Shown: in pieces, positions 11,755 through 23,509 of the stretch
Layout: every line of letters starts with the position of its first letter
Position numbering within the stretch: position 1 is the stretch's first letter
Assembly (NCBI GenBank): GCA_028554755.1
Contig: JAPTOF010000010.1
Span: 11,313,501-11,377,500, forward strand
Direction: 5' to 3'
DNA: 64,000 bases
Source: Cordia subcordata
Lineage: Eukaryota; Streptophyta; Magnoliopsida; Boraginales; Cordiaceae
Program-made: the position numbers and the translations under genes
The notes under the pieces: generated by a model
Told to the model about the DNA's origin: nothing
Databases searched by the model: none
Seen by the model: the letters and a program-made list of their open reading frames with translations, nothing else

Positions 11755-12730
11755 TCATTACTTACATTGTCTATTAAAATTGTATCGGGTTTAAGATCCC
11801 CAATAACATAGTATTTGCTAGCAATGCGTTCAAAAGCTGAAGCTAATTAATTGAGTATTTTTTGTACTTTAGCCCATGGTAAGTCTTGGGTGCCATGCCA
11901 AAAAATGATACACAATCAACATAATTGATAACCAAAGTAAGAAGAAAGAATTAGTTAACAATTGACAAAACAAAATGAAATAAAAAGAAATCAAGTTTTT
12001 TGGTATATAATGCAATAAATAGGTAAGATTAAGGGATAACTCAAATGGTTGAGATGACCACCCCCAGGTGTGAGGTCTTGGGTTTAAATTCGATAAGGGA
12101 CGGGGAGTTGGGTGAAAAAAGAAGAAGCAATAAATAGGTGCTTTTAAGACAATAACTAATGAACAATGAAGTTTGGAATCTGCTAAAAATATCGTTAACT
12201 TCTTTATCAAGCGTTTTTGGCATAAAATCCAAAACCAAACAAAAATAGTGTTTTGTCTCTCCATACCCGATAAGCCTGATACTGTGCTCATGATTGAGTT
12301 CCCTTAACACTTCAAACTCTTTGATAAATGGATTAGTAAAGGAATTGAGATAATGATCTATGCAATTTATTAGATAATGATTTGTATTCTTTAACTATAA
12401 CAACTTAATCTTTTATTTTCCCTTTAAAAACACCGCTGTAAGAACTTTCACCAAAATTTTCAGAATTGTTGTTTGTGAATTCTTTTATTTTTTCACTACT
12501 GAACAATTAAGTTTCTTCTCTCTGTAAAATAACAATTATAATAATTTCTATTAACTCAAAATATTTATGTACATGAAATTTAAAATTGAAAGCAAAATTA
12601 ACGAATGACACCTCTATGCAAAATGAACTTGACTCTTTCGAAGAAGAGGCTTTAAAACTCTTCCAACTTGCCCCTTTGACATTTTTCACTATTTTTCTAA
12701 TATTCAGGAATTGAATTCTACAACACACAT
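11755..12730 (-). pseudogene. Degenerate protein-kinase gene, array copy 1 (3' part missing)
   Basis: Read on the minus strand from 12730 leftwards. An N-terminal exon (KGASWKSFKASSSKESSSF) comes first. A glycine-loop-like stretch follows near 12420-12480 (FGESSYSGVFKGK in one frame). Then come the alphaC and hinge region near 12180-12310 (LRELNHEHSIRLIGYGETK, then FCLVLDFMPK). The catalytic loop near 11760-11870 reads VIGDLKPDTILID, so the HRD motif is lost. Frames change between pieces and stops occur, so this is a pseudogene. The part with the activation segment is absent, because the copy ends at the Gypsy/MITE border. The kinase subfamily is not identified. Confidence 0.6.
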
Positions 12731-13029
12731 TGCAAATGTATATATAGAGGAAATCTTAGCAACTTTACATAGCACTTTATGTACTTATTTTTCATTTATC
12801 AAAATTTGGGTTAAAAGATAGAATACTACATGACAATACCATGCTTGTAGTAGTCATCCGAATGATTAATCTAGCATAGATGCAATAACATAGGTGACAT
12901 GTTGGCACCAAGAGTTGTAGTGTTGTTTTTTCCCATAAGTTATTGCTTCAAGACTATTTATATTTCGAGAAAGATAGTAATCATAAAGTAAAGTATTGTT
13001 ATATTATTGAAATTTTGGGTACCTATTTG

Positions 13030-13540
13030 AGATATTGTGATGTGAAATTTCATCATCACTAAAGGTGCAAATTTTGTCACTAAAGCTTCTAGTGATAGTC
13101 ATCATCTATATGCAAGTTACTAATAGTTTCTATGACGAATTTTTATTTCATCATTGTTGCAACATTAAAAGTAACAAATAAAGCGTCACTCTTAATACTT
13201 ATATATAATGACAAAAATCATCATCATAATAACAAATTTTAATTGTGATATCATATTAGTCACTAAAACAATAAGATGTAATACACTCATTACAGTCACA
13301 ATTTAACTTACTTTTTGTGACAGAATTTTGCTATTGTAGAGTTATATCATTTGTGACTAATTACAAGGTCACTATTTAATCGTAACTTTGGTGGCAATTA
13401 GTGTTATAATAAACTCTTATGCTACTGTGACATTAATATCATTACAACTCAATTAATTTTAATTTTAGTATAATCTACTTAAGCTATTGTGACACTAAAA
13501 TGGTCACTAATTTTGTTAGGTTAATTATAAAATTAATTTT
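13030..13540. repeat. GTCACTA/TAGTGAC-rich block, unit 1
   Basis: About 500 bp packed with GTCACTA, TGTGAC, TAGTGAC and related words in both orientations. It recurs at 15730, 18370 and 20690, always to the right of the kinase relic. Dense short motifs in both orientations resemble subterminal regions of plant CACTA elements, but no CACTA terminus was found. It moved with the kinase unit when the array was duplicated. Confidence 0.5.
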
Positions 13541-13854
13541 TAATTGAACAAAATAAAAAGTACAAAATCATAAAAAATTGAAATAGCGTATTAAGATAGG
13601 TGAAAAAATATTATGACAAAACATTAATAAAATTCAATTCCACAATAGTAAACTAATTCCAAAATTTCAATGTAAAATTAAGAACCAATATGAAGTCCTA
13701 CATTAATATTCAATATGAAATCAACCCAACTAGAGCATAATGCCCCTATAATTCATTTCTTCTGAGAGCTTCACGCTTGACTCTTAGTCATTAATCCCAA
13801 AAAGAAAAAATGAAACAAGAAGGAAACATCTTAAGAGTCAGTTCACTCTACTAA

Positions 13855-15435
13855 GACCAGATAATCAATTCTTGAATTATTGGACATCATCTATATGTTT
13901 TAAGGTCCATGATATGCCAAGGTCTGTTATAGTTCTAGCTACACCTTCTTTACATCTTGAATTTCTCAAGAACCAATGCATAACATATCCTTTTGAGTCT
14001 TTCTCCACTTGTACTTTAGTCTAGATATGAACATCGTTTGTCTCCTTGTCCTACCTATATAATTATATTTGTATTATCAAGTTAAGAAGGTGTTTGGCTT
14101 TGCTTATTTAGTACTTACAAGCACCTAAATAAGCAAAGTCAAACACCCTCTAAATCTTCCCATCCCACCTATAAAATGAAGAACACTTTTTTCTTCATGA
14201 TCTTTCATTAGAATCTCAAACATTATTACACCAAGGCAAAAAATATCCGATTTATGAGTCCCATTCCCTGTTGTTCGTCAAAGTATTTAGTAACATAAAT
14301 TAGAATTAGTTTTATATTTTTGCATATGTAACTAGCCAAAAATCTCCTTTTACAGCTACTAACTTCTGCTGTCACATAGAACTTGTTGATTGTTGTGGTA
14401 TTCCTTTCATGCTTCCATGTAGAACAAAAGTCACAAAATTTTATGTTGTACTCTTATATTTAAAAAAAAAATTTAATTACGCAACTATTGGAAGAATTTA
14501 TTTTTTATGTATTTTGCTTTAGTGTCATCTTATTCCAAATGACAAATTAATTATTTAAAAATTATCATTACTCACAATGTCTATCAAAATGCTATCAGGT
14601 TTAAAAATCCCAATAACATATCCTTTGCTAGCATTGTGTTCTAGAGCATAAGCTAAGTGGTTGAATATCTTCCATACTGTAGCCGATGGTAACTCTTTGG
14701 TGCCAAGCCAGAAAATGATATACAATCAACATAATTAATAATGGAAGTAAGAAGAAAGAATTACTTAACAACTCACAAAACAAAATGAGATAAAAAGAAA
14801 TCAAGTTTTTTTGATACATAATAAAGTGAATAGATGCGTTTTAAGATAATAACTAATGCAAAATGAAGTTTGGAATCCATTGAAAATACTATTGTTAATT
14901 TCTTTATGAAGCGGCTTTGGCATGAAATCCAAAAACAAGCAATAATAGCGTTTTGTTGCTCTGTACCCAATAAGCTTGATAATGTCCTAGTGATTGAGTT
15001 CCTTTTAACACTTCAAACTCTTTGATCAATGGATTAGTAAAAAATTGAGATAATGATTTATGTAAATTATTAGATAATAATTTATATTCTATAATTGCAA
15101 CCACTTAATTTTCTATTTGCAAACTTTCACAAGTTTTTTAGAATTGTTATTTTTGTTTTCTTTTAGTTCTTTAATACGAAATAGCTTGAGTTCTTCTCTC
15201 TACAAAGTGACAAATTAATTATTTCTATTAGCTCAAAAATATTTAAGTATATGAAATTTAAAGTTGATCCAAAATTAACTAATGATACCTCTATGTAAGA
15301 TGAACTTGAGCCTTTAAAAGAAGAGCTTTTAAACTCTTTTTAGTTGCCCTTTTTGACATTTTTTAGTATTTTTCTAATATAACCTTTCTTTCCTGTTTTT
15401 TTCTTCTTCTTTCTCCAGAAATTGAATTCTGTAAC
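13855..15435 (-). pseudogene. Degenerate protein-kinase gene, array copy 2
   Basis: Minus-strand pieces occur in kinase order: N-terminal region ~15240-15435, lysine/alphaC region near 15000-15100 (LHKSLSQFFTNPLIKEFEVL), catalytic loop near 14590-14700 (VIGIFKPDSILID, HRD lost), activation start near 14419-14448 (CDFC instead of DFG), then about 14170-14290 a piece resembling the F-helix region (YFDEQQGMGLI). Frames shift and stops occur between and within pieces. Introns separate the pieces at the same sites as in copies 3 and 4. A 65 bp fold-back element lies in this copy only, at 14086. Confidence 0.6.
14086..14150. mobile_element. 65 bp Tourist-like fold-back MITE with TAA target duplication
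   Basis: Two 26 bp arms (14086-14111 and 14125-14150) are inverted copies with very few mismatches and leave a 13-base loop. The element is flanked by TAA on both sides (14083-14085 and 14151-14153). The matching place in array copy 3 has a single ATTAAATCTTC and no insert. A TAA duplication and ends containing GGTGTTTGG fit PIF/Harbinger-type (Tourist) MITEs. Confidence 0.75.
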
Positions 15436-15729
15436 ATATATTGCAAATGTATATGTAGAGGAAATCTTAGCAAATTTACATCACACTTTTTTTTTATTAA
15501 TTTATAAATTATCAAAATTTGGATTAAAAGATAGCAAACTACATGGCAATGTAGCATGCTTGTAGGTAGTCTTCTGAATGATCAGTCCAACATATATACA
15601 ATAACATTGGTGACATATTGGCACAAAAAGTTGCAGTATTTTTTTTTTCCATCAATTATTGCTTTGAGACTATTTATATTTCAAGAAAGAGATTAATCAT
15701 ATTGATATATTATCACAATTTTGGATGCT

Positions 15730-16240
15730 TATTTGAGATTTTGTAATGTGAAAATTTGTCACTAAAAGTGCAAATTTCGTCGCTGAAACTTTTAATGACA
15801 GTCGTCACCTATATGCAAGGTCACTAATAGTGTCTATAACAAAATTTTATTTTGTCACTGTAGCAACATTAAAAGTAAGGAATAAAACATCACTCTTAAT
15901 ACTTATATATAGTGACAAATATTGTTATCACAATAACAAATTTCAATTGTGACATCGTATTAGTTACTAAAAAATAAGATGGAGTGACGCTTGTTACAGT
16001 CACAATATAACTTATTTTTTGTGACTAAAGTTTGCTACTATAGAATTATATCATTTGTAACTAATGATAGGGTCACTATTTAATCATAACCTTAGTGGCA
16101 ATTAATGTCATAACAAAATCTTATGTTATTGTGACATTAATATCGTTTCAACTTAATTAATTTTAATTTTAGTAAAATCTATTTAAACTATTGTGACATT
16201 AAATTGGTAACAAATTTTGTAAGGTTAACTATAAAATTAA
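15730..16240. repeat. GTCACTA/TAGTGAC-rich block, unit 2
   Basis: Second copy of the block at 13030, with the same order of words. It begins after TTTGAGATTTTGTAATGTG and ends near TTTGTAAGGTTAACTATAAAA. It lies between the N-terminal side of kinase copy 2 and the 3' side of copy 3. Confidence 0.5.
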
Positions 16241-16559
16241 TTTTTTATTGAACAAAATGAAAGAAAACATGATAATAAAAAATTGAAAGCGCATATTAAG
16301 CTGGATGAAAAAATAATTTAAACATAAAATTAATAAAATTTGATATCACAATAGTAAAATAATTCCAAAATTCCAATGCAAAATTCAGAATGTATATTAA
16401 GTCTTACACTAAAATTCAATATGAAATCAGCTCAGTCAAAGGATAGTATCCTACATTTCATTTCTTCTGAGAGCATCACGTCTAATTTTTAGTTACAGAC
16501 CACAAAAAAAAAAAAAAGAACAAGAAGGAAATATCTGAAGACTTAGTTCACTCTATTAA

Positions 16560-18150
16560 AGATAGATATCACTAATTGAATTGTCATACAATCATTTGCA
16601 TGTTTCGAGGTCCATTATATGCCAAAATTTGTTATATTTTTAGCTACACCTTCTTTACATCTTGAATTTCTTGAAGATCAGCACAAAATAGAACCTTTTG
16701 ACTCTTGCTCCACTCACACTTTAGCAGAGATATGAACATTTTTTGTATAATTGTCTTGCCTATATAATTTTATTTATATTTTCAAATTAAATCTTCATAT
16801 CCCACCTACAAAACCAAGAACACTTACTTGTTCGCGATCTTTGGTTAACATTTCAAGCATTATTACACCAAGGCAAAAAATATCTAATTTATAAGTCCCA
16901 TTCCTTGTTGTTCATCAAAGTATTTAGTAATATGAATTAGAATTAATTTGATATTTTCACATATGTAACTATCCAAAAATCTCTTTTTACTACTGCTAAC
17001 TTATGTGGTCGCATATAATTTATTGACTGTTATGATATTCATTCTATACTTCCATGTGAAACAAAAGCCACAAAGTTTTATGTCATGCTCTTTTTAAAAA
17101 AAAAAAAATGGTTTAATTAGACAACTATTGGAAGAATTTATTTTTATGTATCTTGCTTTATTGTCATCTTATTCTGAAGGATAAATTAATTATTTAACTA
17201 TTATCATTACTCGTACTACCTATCAAAATATTATCGGGTTTAAGATCTCTAATAATACAGTCATTGCTAGCAATATATTCTAGAGCTGGAACTAATTGAT
17301 TGAATACCTTTCGCACTTTAGCCCATGGTAAGTCTTGGATACAAGCCTGAAAATGATACACAATCAACATAATTGATAATGGAAGTAAGGAAAAAAAATA
17401 AGTTAACAATTGATAAAACAAAAGAGATAAAAAAAAAAAACCAAAGTTTTTTGGTATATAATAAAACGCATAGATATTTTTAAAACAATAACTAATGCAA
17501 AAATGAAGTTTGGAATCAAATAACAATCCCATTGTCAATTTATTTATCAAGAGCTTTTGGCATGAAATCTAAAACCAACCAATTATAGCATTTTGTCTCT
17601 CCATACCCAATAAACTTGATAATGTGCTAGTGTTTGAGTTCCCTTAACACTTCAAACTCTTTGATAAATGGATTAGTAAAGGAATTGAGATAATGATTTA
17701 TGTAAATTACTAGATAATGATTTGTATTCTTTAATTGCAACAACTTAATCTTCTATTTGCCTTTTAAAAACACCGCTAGAAGAACTTTCACCAATTTTTT
17801 TAGAATTGTTGTTTTTGATTTCTTTTAATTCTTCATAGCTGAACATCTTAGGTTCTTCTCTCTACAAAATAACATGTATACTAATTTCTATTTGCTCAAA
17901 ATATTTATGTACATGAAATTTAAAGTTAACGCAAAATTAACTAAAGACACCTCTATGTAAGATGAACTTGACCCTTTAAAAGAAGAGTCTTTAGAACTCT
18001 CTTTAGAACTCTTCTTACTTGCCCTCTTTGATATTTTTCACAATTTTTCTGATATAAACTTTTTTTTTTCCTCTGTCTTCTTCTTCTTCTTATTCTCATA
18101 ACACACATTGTAAATGTATATATAGAGAAAATCTTAGCAACTTTACATAG
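16560..18150 (-). pseudogene. Degenerate protein-kinase gene, array copy 3 (best catalytic loop)
   Basis: The minus-strand frame at 17194-17550 keeps the most kinase-like piece of the array: VFNQLVPALEYIASNDC followed by IIRDLKPDNILIG. It retains the RD, the lysine and the asparagine of the catalytic loop, with Ile in place of His in HRD. The activation start near 17053-17087 reads GFC rather than DFG. An in-frame stop follows in the activation segment. The N-terminal part near 17950-18110 carries a small internal duplication (CTCTTTAGAACT repeated). The order of pieces matches copies 2 and 4. Confidence 0.6.
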
Positions 18151-18369
18151 CACTTTTATTTATTAATTTATCAATTATCACAATTTGGGCTAAAAGATAG
18201 CAAACACAATGGCAATTTAGCATGCTCATAGGCAGTCTTCTGAATGATCATTCCGACGTTGATGCAATAACATAGCTGACATATTGACACCAAGAGTTGT
18301 AGTGTTTTTTTTTTTCATAAATTACTGTTTTGAGACTATTTATTTTTCAAAAAAGAGAGTAATCATTTT

Positions 18370-18890
18370 GGGTACTTATTTGAGATTTTGTGATGTGAAA
18401 TTTTGCCACTAGAAGTGTAAATTTCATCACTGAAGCTTTTAATAATGGTCGTTATGTATATGCAAGTCACTATTAGCTTCCATCACGAATTTATATTTTG
18501 TCACTATAGCAACATTAACAGTAATGAATAAAATGTCACTCTTAATACTTATGTATAATGGCAGATATCATCATCACAATAACAAATTTCAATTGTGACA
18601 TCATATTAGTCATTAAAAAAATAAGATGTTTTGACGCTCATTATGGTCATAATTTAACTTATTTTTTGTGACAAAAGTTCGCTACTATGGAGTAATATCA
18701 TTTGTAACTAATGATATGACTGCTATTTAATCATAACTTTAGTACCAATTAATGTTATAACAAAATCTTATGTTATTGCGACATTGATATCGTTACAACT
18801 GAATTAATTTTAATTTTTGTAAAATTTGCTTAAGCTATTGTGACATTGAAATGGTCACTAATTTTGTTAGGTTAATTATAAATTTTTTTT
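18370..18890. repeat. GTCACTA/TAGTGAC-rich block, unit 3
   Basis: Third copy of the block, starting near TTTGAGATTTTGTGATGTG. It directly abuts the shortened 3' side of kinase copy 4. Confidence 0.5.
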
Positions 18891-18949
18891 AATTGAACAA
18901 AATGAAAAATACTTAATAATAAAAAATTGAAAGAGCATATTAAGCTTGG

Positions 18950-20300
18950 TAAAACTAGTTACACCTTATTTACATCTTCAATTTCTCAAAAACTAGTGCA
19001 TAACATAACCTTTTGATATGAACATCCTTTGTATCCTTATCCTGCTTGTATAATTGTATTTGTATTCTCAAATTAAATCTTTCTATTCTACATACAAAAT
19101 CAAGAACACTTTCATCTTCACAATCTTTCGTTAACACCTCAAACATTATTACGCCGAGGTGAAAAATATTTGATTTATGAGTCCTATTCCTTGTTTGTCA
19201 AAGCATTTGGTAATATAAATTGAAATTGAATTTATATTTTTACATATATAACTAGCAAAAAATCTCCTTTTACAGCTACTAACTTATGCTATTGCATAGA
19301 ATTTATTGATTGTTGGGATATTCATTCAATGCTTCCATGCAAAATAAAAGTCACAAAGTTTTATATTGTGCTCCTAAAGTTTAATTAGACAACTATTGGA
19401 AGAATTTATTTTTATGTATCTTGCTTTAGTGTCATCTTATTCTAAATGATAAAATAATTATTTAACTATTATCGTTACTCGTATTGTCTAACAAAATGTT
19501 GTCAAGTTTAAGATCCCAATAACATATTTATTCTAACAATGCGTTCTAGAACTAAAGTTAATTGATTGAATATCTTCCACACTTCAACTCATGGTAAGTC
19601 TTGGGTGCCAAGCCAGAAAATGATACACAATCAACATAATTGATAATGGAAGTAAAAAGAAAGAATTAGTTAACAATTGACAAAACAAAATGAGATAAAA
19701 AGAAATCAAGTTTTTTGGGACATAATAAAATGTATAGGTGCTTTTAAGATAATAACTAATGCAAAAATAAAGTATGGAATCCATTGAAATACCATTGTAA
19801 ATTTATTTATCAAGTGTTTTTGGCATGAAACTCAAAACCAAGCAATAATAGCATTTTATCCACCCATACCCTATAAGTTTGATAATGTGCTAGTGATTTA
19901 GTTCCCGTAACACTTCAAACTCTTTGATAAATTGATTAGTAAAAGAATTGAGATAATGATTTATTTAAATTATTAGATAATGATTTATATGCTTTAACTG
20001 CAACAACTTTATCTTCTATTTTCCTTTTAAAAATATTCCTGTAACTACTTTCACCAATTTTTTCAAAATTGTTGTTTTTTTATTTCTTTTAATTCTTTAC
20101 AGTTGAATTAATTAGGTTCTTCTCTTTGCAAAATAACAAGTATAATAATTTCTATTAGCTCAAAACATTCATGTACATGAAATTTAATGTTAATGCAAAA
20201 TTAACTAAAGACACCTCAAGATGAACTTAACAATTTAGAAGAAGAGCTTTTAGAATTCTTTTTACTTGCCCTCTTTGACATTTTTCACTATTTTTAATTC
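18950..20300 (-). pseudogene. Degenerate protein-kinase gene, array copy 4 (shortened 3' side)
   Basis: It has the same order of kinase pieces as copies 2 and 3. The catalytic loop near 19490-19600 is scrambled (WDLKLDNILLD in one frame). The activation start near 19331-19370 reads DFY. The 3' flank lacks roughly 350 bp present in copies 2 and 3: the sequence jumps from AAGCTTGGTAAAA to CTAGTTACACC at about 18948-18965. Stops are frequent. Confidence 0.55.
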
Positions 20301-20308
20301 TTCATCAT

Positions 20309-20348
20309 CATCTTTTTCTTCTTCTTCTTCTTCTTCATGTTCTTCATC

Positions 20349-20395
<47 letters not shown>

Positions 20396-20396
20396 G
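20309..20396. repeat. (CTT)n and (ATT)n microsatellites
   Basis: A CTT-rich run is followed, after a short spacer, by an uninterrupted ATT/TTA run of about 15 units (~20348-20395). The other array units lack the ATT run, so it expanded in unit 4. Confidence 0.9.
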
Positions 20397-20689
20397 AATT
20401 CTGCATTCCGCATTGCAATTGTACATATAAAGGAAATCTTAGTAACTTTACATAGCATTTTTATGTATTAATTTATCATTTATCAAAATTTGGGTTAAAA
20501 AATAACAAACTACATGGCAATGTAGCAAACTTATAGGTAGTCTTCTGAATGATTAACATATTGACACCAAGAGTTGTAGTGTTTTTTCCTATTTCCATGA
20601 ACTACTGCTTTGAGATTATTTATATTTTGGGAAAAAGATTAATCGTAATGTAAAATATTGTTATATTATTGAAATTTTGGTACCTGTTT

Positions 20690-21056
20690 GAGATTTTTTG
20701 ATGTGAAATTTTGTCACTAAAAGTGCAAATTTGTCACTGAAACTTTTAGTGATGGTCGTCACCTATACGTAAGTCACTAATAGTTTCCATGACGAATTTT
20801 TATTTCGTCACTATGGCAACATTAAAAGTAACGAATAAAATGTCACTCTTAATATTTATATATTATCATTGCAATAACAAATTTCAATTGTGACATCTTA
20901 TTTGTCATTAAAGAAAATAAGATATAATGATGTTCATTACAGTCACAATTGAACTCATTTTTTTGTAATAGAACTGTCACTATAGAGTTATATCATTTAT
21001 AGCCAATGATAAGATCACTATTTATTCATAACTTCAGTAGGAATTAATGTCATAAC
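20690..21056. repeat. GTCACTA/TAGTGAC-rich block, unit 4 (truncated)
   Basis: Fourth copy. Similarity to the other units stops at GTCATAACAA near 21056, about two thirds through the block, and unrelated sequence follows. This is the right border of the tandem array. Confidence 0.5.
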
Positions 21057-21059
21057 AAT

Positions 21060-22144
21060 GGCCAAAGGAGTATCTTCAAGCAGCACCAAGCACAAGATGA
21101 TGAGCAAAAGGAAGAATTAACCAAATGATTCAAATAAAAAGTCTATTGCTAATGAGACTCATAGCAAAGAAAAAAACTCAACTTAAAGAAAAGGATGTTG
21201 AGTGGCAAGAGAGCCAAGAAAGATTTACGCAACTCATGATTGTAGATGGTATATACCAATGTGGAAAGAAGATAATCCTACCCATGATAATCCATTATTC
21301 AAATATGGCATGGTGTCCATTTGGATTCGTTAAGCCTAATCCATTCCCATGAAGAAGATACTTGAAGATTTTGTCACTATCCCTATTTTTCTATTTCCTA
21401 CCTTGAACAATTTCTAGGTTTTAAGTATTTTGGAGAACTACTTTCAAGAACCTTGATACTTTTTAGCATGCATTTGCATTTGCATGGTTAGAGATTTTGA
21501 ACTTTGACGGTTGACTTTTGATATTGTGATAAATGACTTTTGATACATATATACCCACCCCCATTATACCTATATACTATTGACGATGTTAAAAGGGGGA
21601 GAATGTATAATATATGTTTTATGGATGATTTATGTTGTGTTATGAATAGTTTATGATGAGGATGACTTGTGTATGAGTTATGATATGGTTGAATGAATCA
21701 AGTCATCGGATGACTTGTAATATGAAAGTATAAGCTAAGTGTAATGGATGCTTTTCTTATGACTTGTGAAGGTATGTGTCAAAATCTTATGAATGTCACA
21801 TGACTATACCATAAGAAGAAAATGAGACATGAATAAGCTATAAGATTGTTGGAGTGGCTTGAGATCTTGCAATAAAAGTTATTCCTAAAAGAATCTTAAG
21901 TGGAGCATGCTTAATTATGGTTATTATGCTTTAGAATGCTTGCAGTGACTTCTTTTGATATATGCATATTTTGAGAAGGGAGGGGTTATGCGTGAAGACT
22001 CTATATGCTTATTTATTAAAATGCTTGTTGACAGAGGAAGCCATTGTGCTATTGTCTAATTCATTATCTACTTTAAGTAATCAAGTCTAATACATTCATC
22101 CATAAATTACATATATGTTTGCCGACATCAAAAAAAGGAGTGAC
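21060..22144 (+). mobile_element. Probable retroelement 3' region before a plus-strand Sirevirus-type LTR
   Basis: A hydrophilic Lys/Glu-rich 75-codon frame (21125-21352) sits in otherwise non-coding DNA. Two polypurine-like tracts face the plus strand: AAAAGGGGGAGAATG near 21590 and ATCAAAAAAAGGAG near 22125, just before a TGTTAG start at 22145. Repeated polypurine tracts upstream of the 3' LTR are a known Sirevirus trait. No recognisable domain is present. Confidence 0.35.
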
Positions 22145-22900
22145 TGTTAGCATAATTTACATATATGCATGTTTTGATGATGATATAAGTATTGATGCTC
22201 AATATGGGTGAAAGAATGTACTAGATAGTGCTTTGAATGAATAAATATATTGATGGAAGAATCTTATATTCAATTTGTGCTTCTATGTATACTAATGCAT
22301 TTGTTGAGTCTTTGAGGTATTCTTTGTTCCAATTGGCCTTAGAAATTCCTTGTCATTGTCTAGTCTTTCAAATCTAAAGGCTTAATTTAAGAACTTGTTC
22401 GGAGACTTGAAGAGAAGGGGTGAATTAAGGATGAAGATAAAAGACATAAGGGGCGCAAATGTAGAACTTTCATTGTAAGATTGCCCTTTTTTATGTGCTT
22501 CTTATCGTTTTGGCTTATTTGTGTAAATTTATATGCTCTTAAATATTTTCAAAGTATTCATGATCTTTTAGATGTTCTTTATGATCTAAAAAGATGCTTT
22601 GTGAACTTTTTTGCAAAAGATAGAAGCCTAGAACATCAAATATATTGAAAACATAGTTCAAGTTCTTTGGTAGTCGAGGCATGAGGTTGACCGTATGTGG
22701 AAACTCTTCGTCTGTCAGTGAGGGCAAATTCTGGTGTGGATAAGCCATAAAGGCATCTGAATTGTACCAAGGCTCGACCGTGTATGAAATTGCTTAACCT
22801 CCGATGGGAGAGGTATGCATGTGACCACCACGCCTAGAGACCTCGCTTGCATCTATGTTGTCACGCGAAATCTTATCGAAAACTAACTTTTCTTATGGAT
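22145..22900 (+). mobile_element. Sirevirus-type LTR, 5' portion on the plus strand
   Basis: It begins TGTTAGCATAATTTACATAT and continues GCATGTTTTGATGATGATAT right after a polypurine tract. This is a common opening of Sirevirus LTRs. The end is not found next to it. An LTR end in the same orientation appears only near 30590, past the minus-strand element. Confidence 0.4.
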
Positions 22901-23509
22901 TAATTAAGATTTTATTAATTACAAATTTGGTACAATTCATCCAAATCGCTCAAACTAAGGACACGACAAAGTAAATCAAGTCTAGGCTTGAGGGGTGAGA
23001 AAAAACAACAACAACAGGAAAACTCCTAACACAAACTTCCAAGACAAAAAAGAAAGTTAATGAATAGAACAAACAACAAGAAATCAAGTGCCATGGTCCT
23101 TTTGTAAGGTAGACAGCCCTTTGTCATTATTTAGAATGCCTAAACCATTCGAATTCGTATCAAGCTCACCATTTTCAACCCCTTCAATACCATTCAAATG
23201 CTTCTCAACTTCATCAATTTATCTATGTTCAACAAGGGTGGTGTCATCATTAGCTTAGGGTAACAAATACACTAGCTTAGGGTAACAAATATACAAAGCA
23301 ATTCATTTTATCTTATTTTCAATATGAGCATCATTCAAGGCATCCTCATCTTCATTAAAAGCTATAAATCTATAGCCATCCATGGCATTTTTTAGTGTTA
23401 AGGCTGAAGTGCCATTGGTTTCTTTCGAAGTAAGATTCTTACTAGGCTTAAAAACCACACTAACAAATGGTATAAGATCACATTCATAGCTTTTTTAGGT
23501 GCAAATATC

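Noticed and set aside
20340..20400. Regular ATT array as possible CRISPR-like or satellite structure
   Set aside because: It is a simple trinucleotide microsatellite without spacers.
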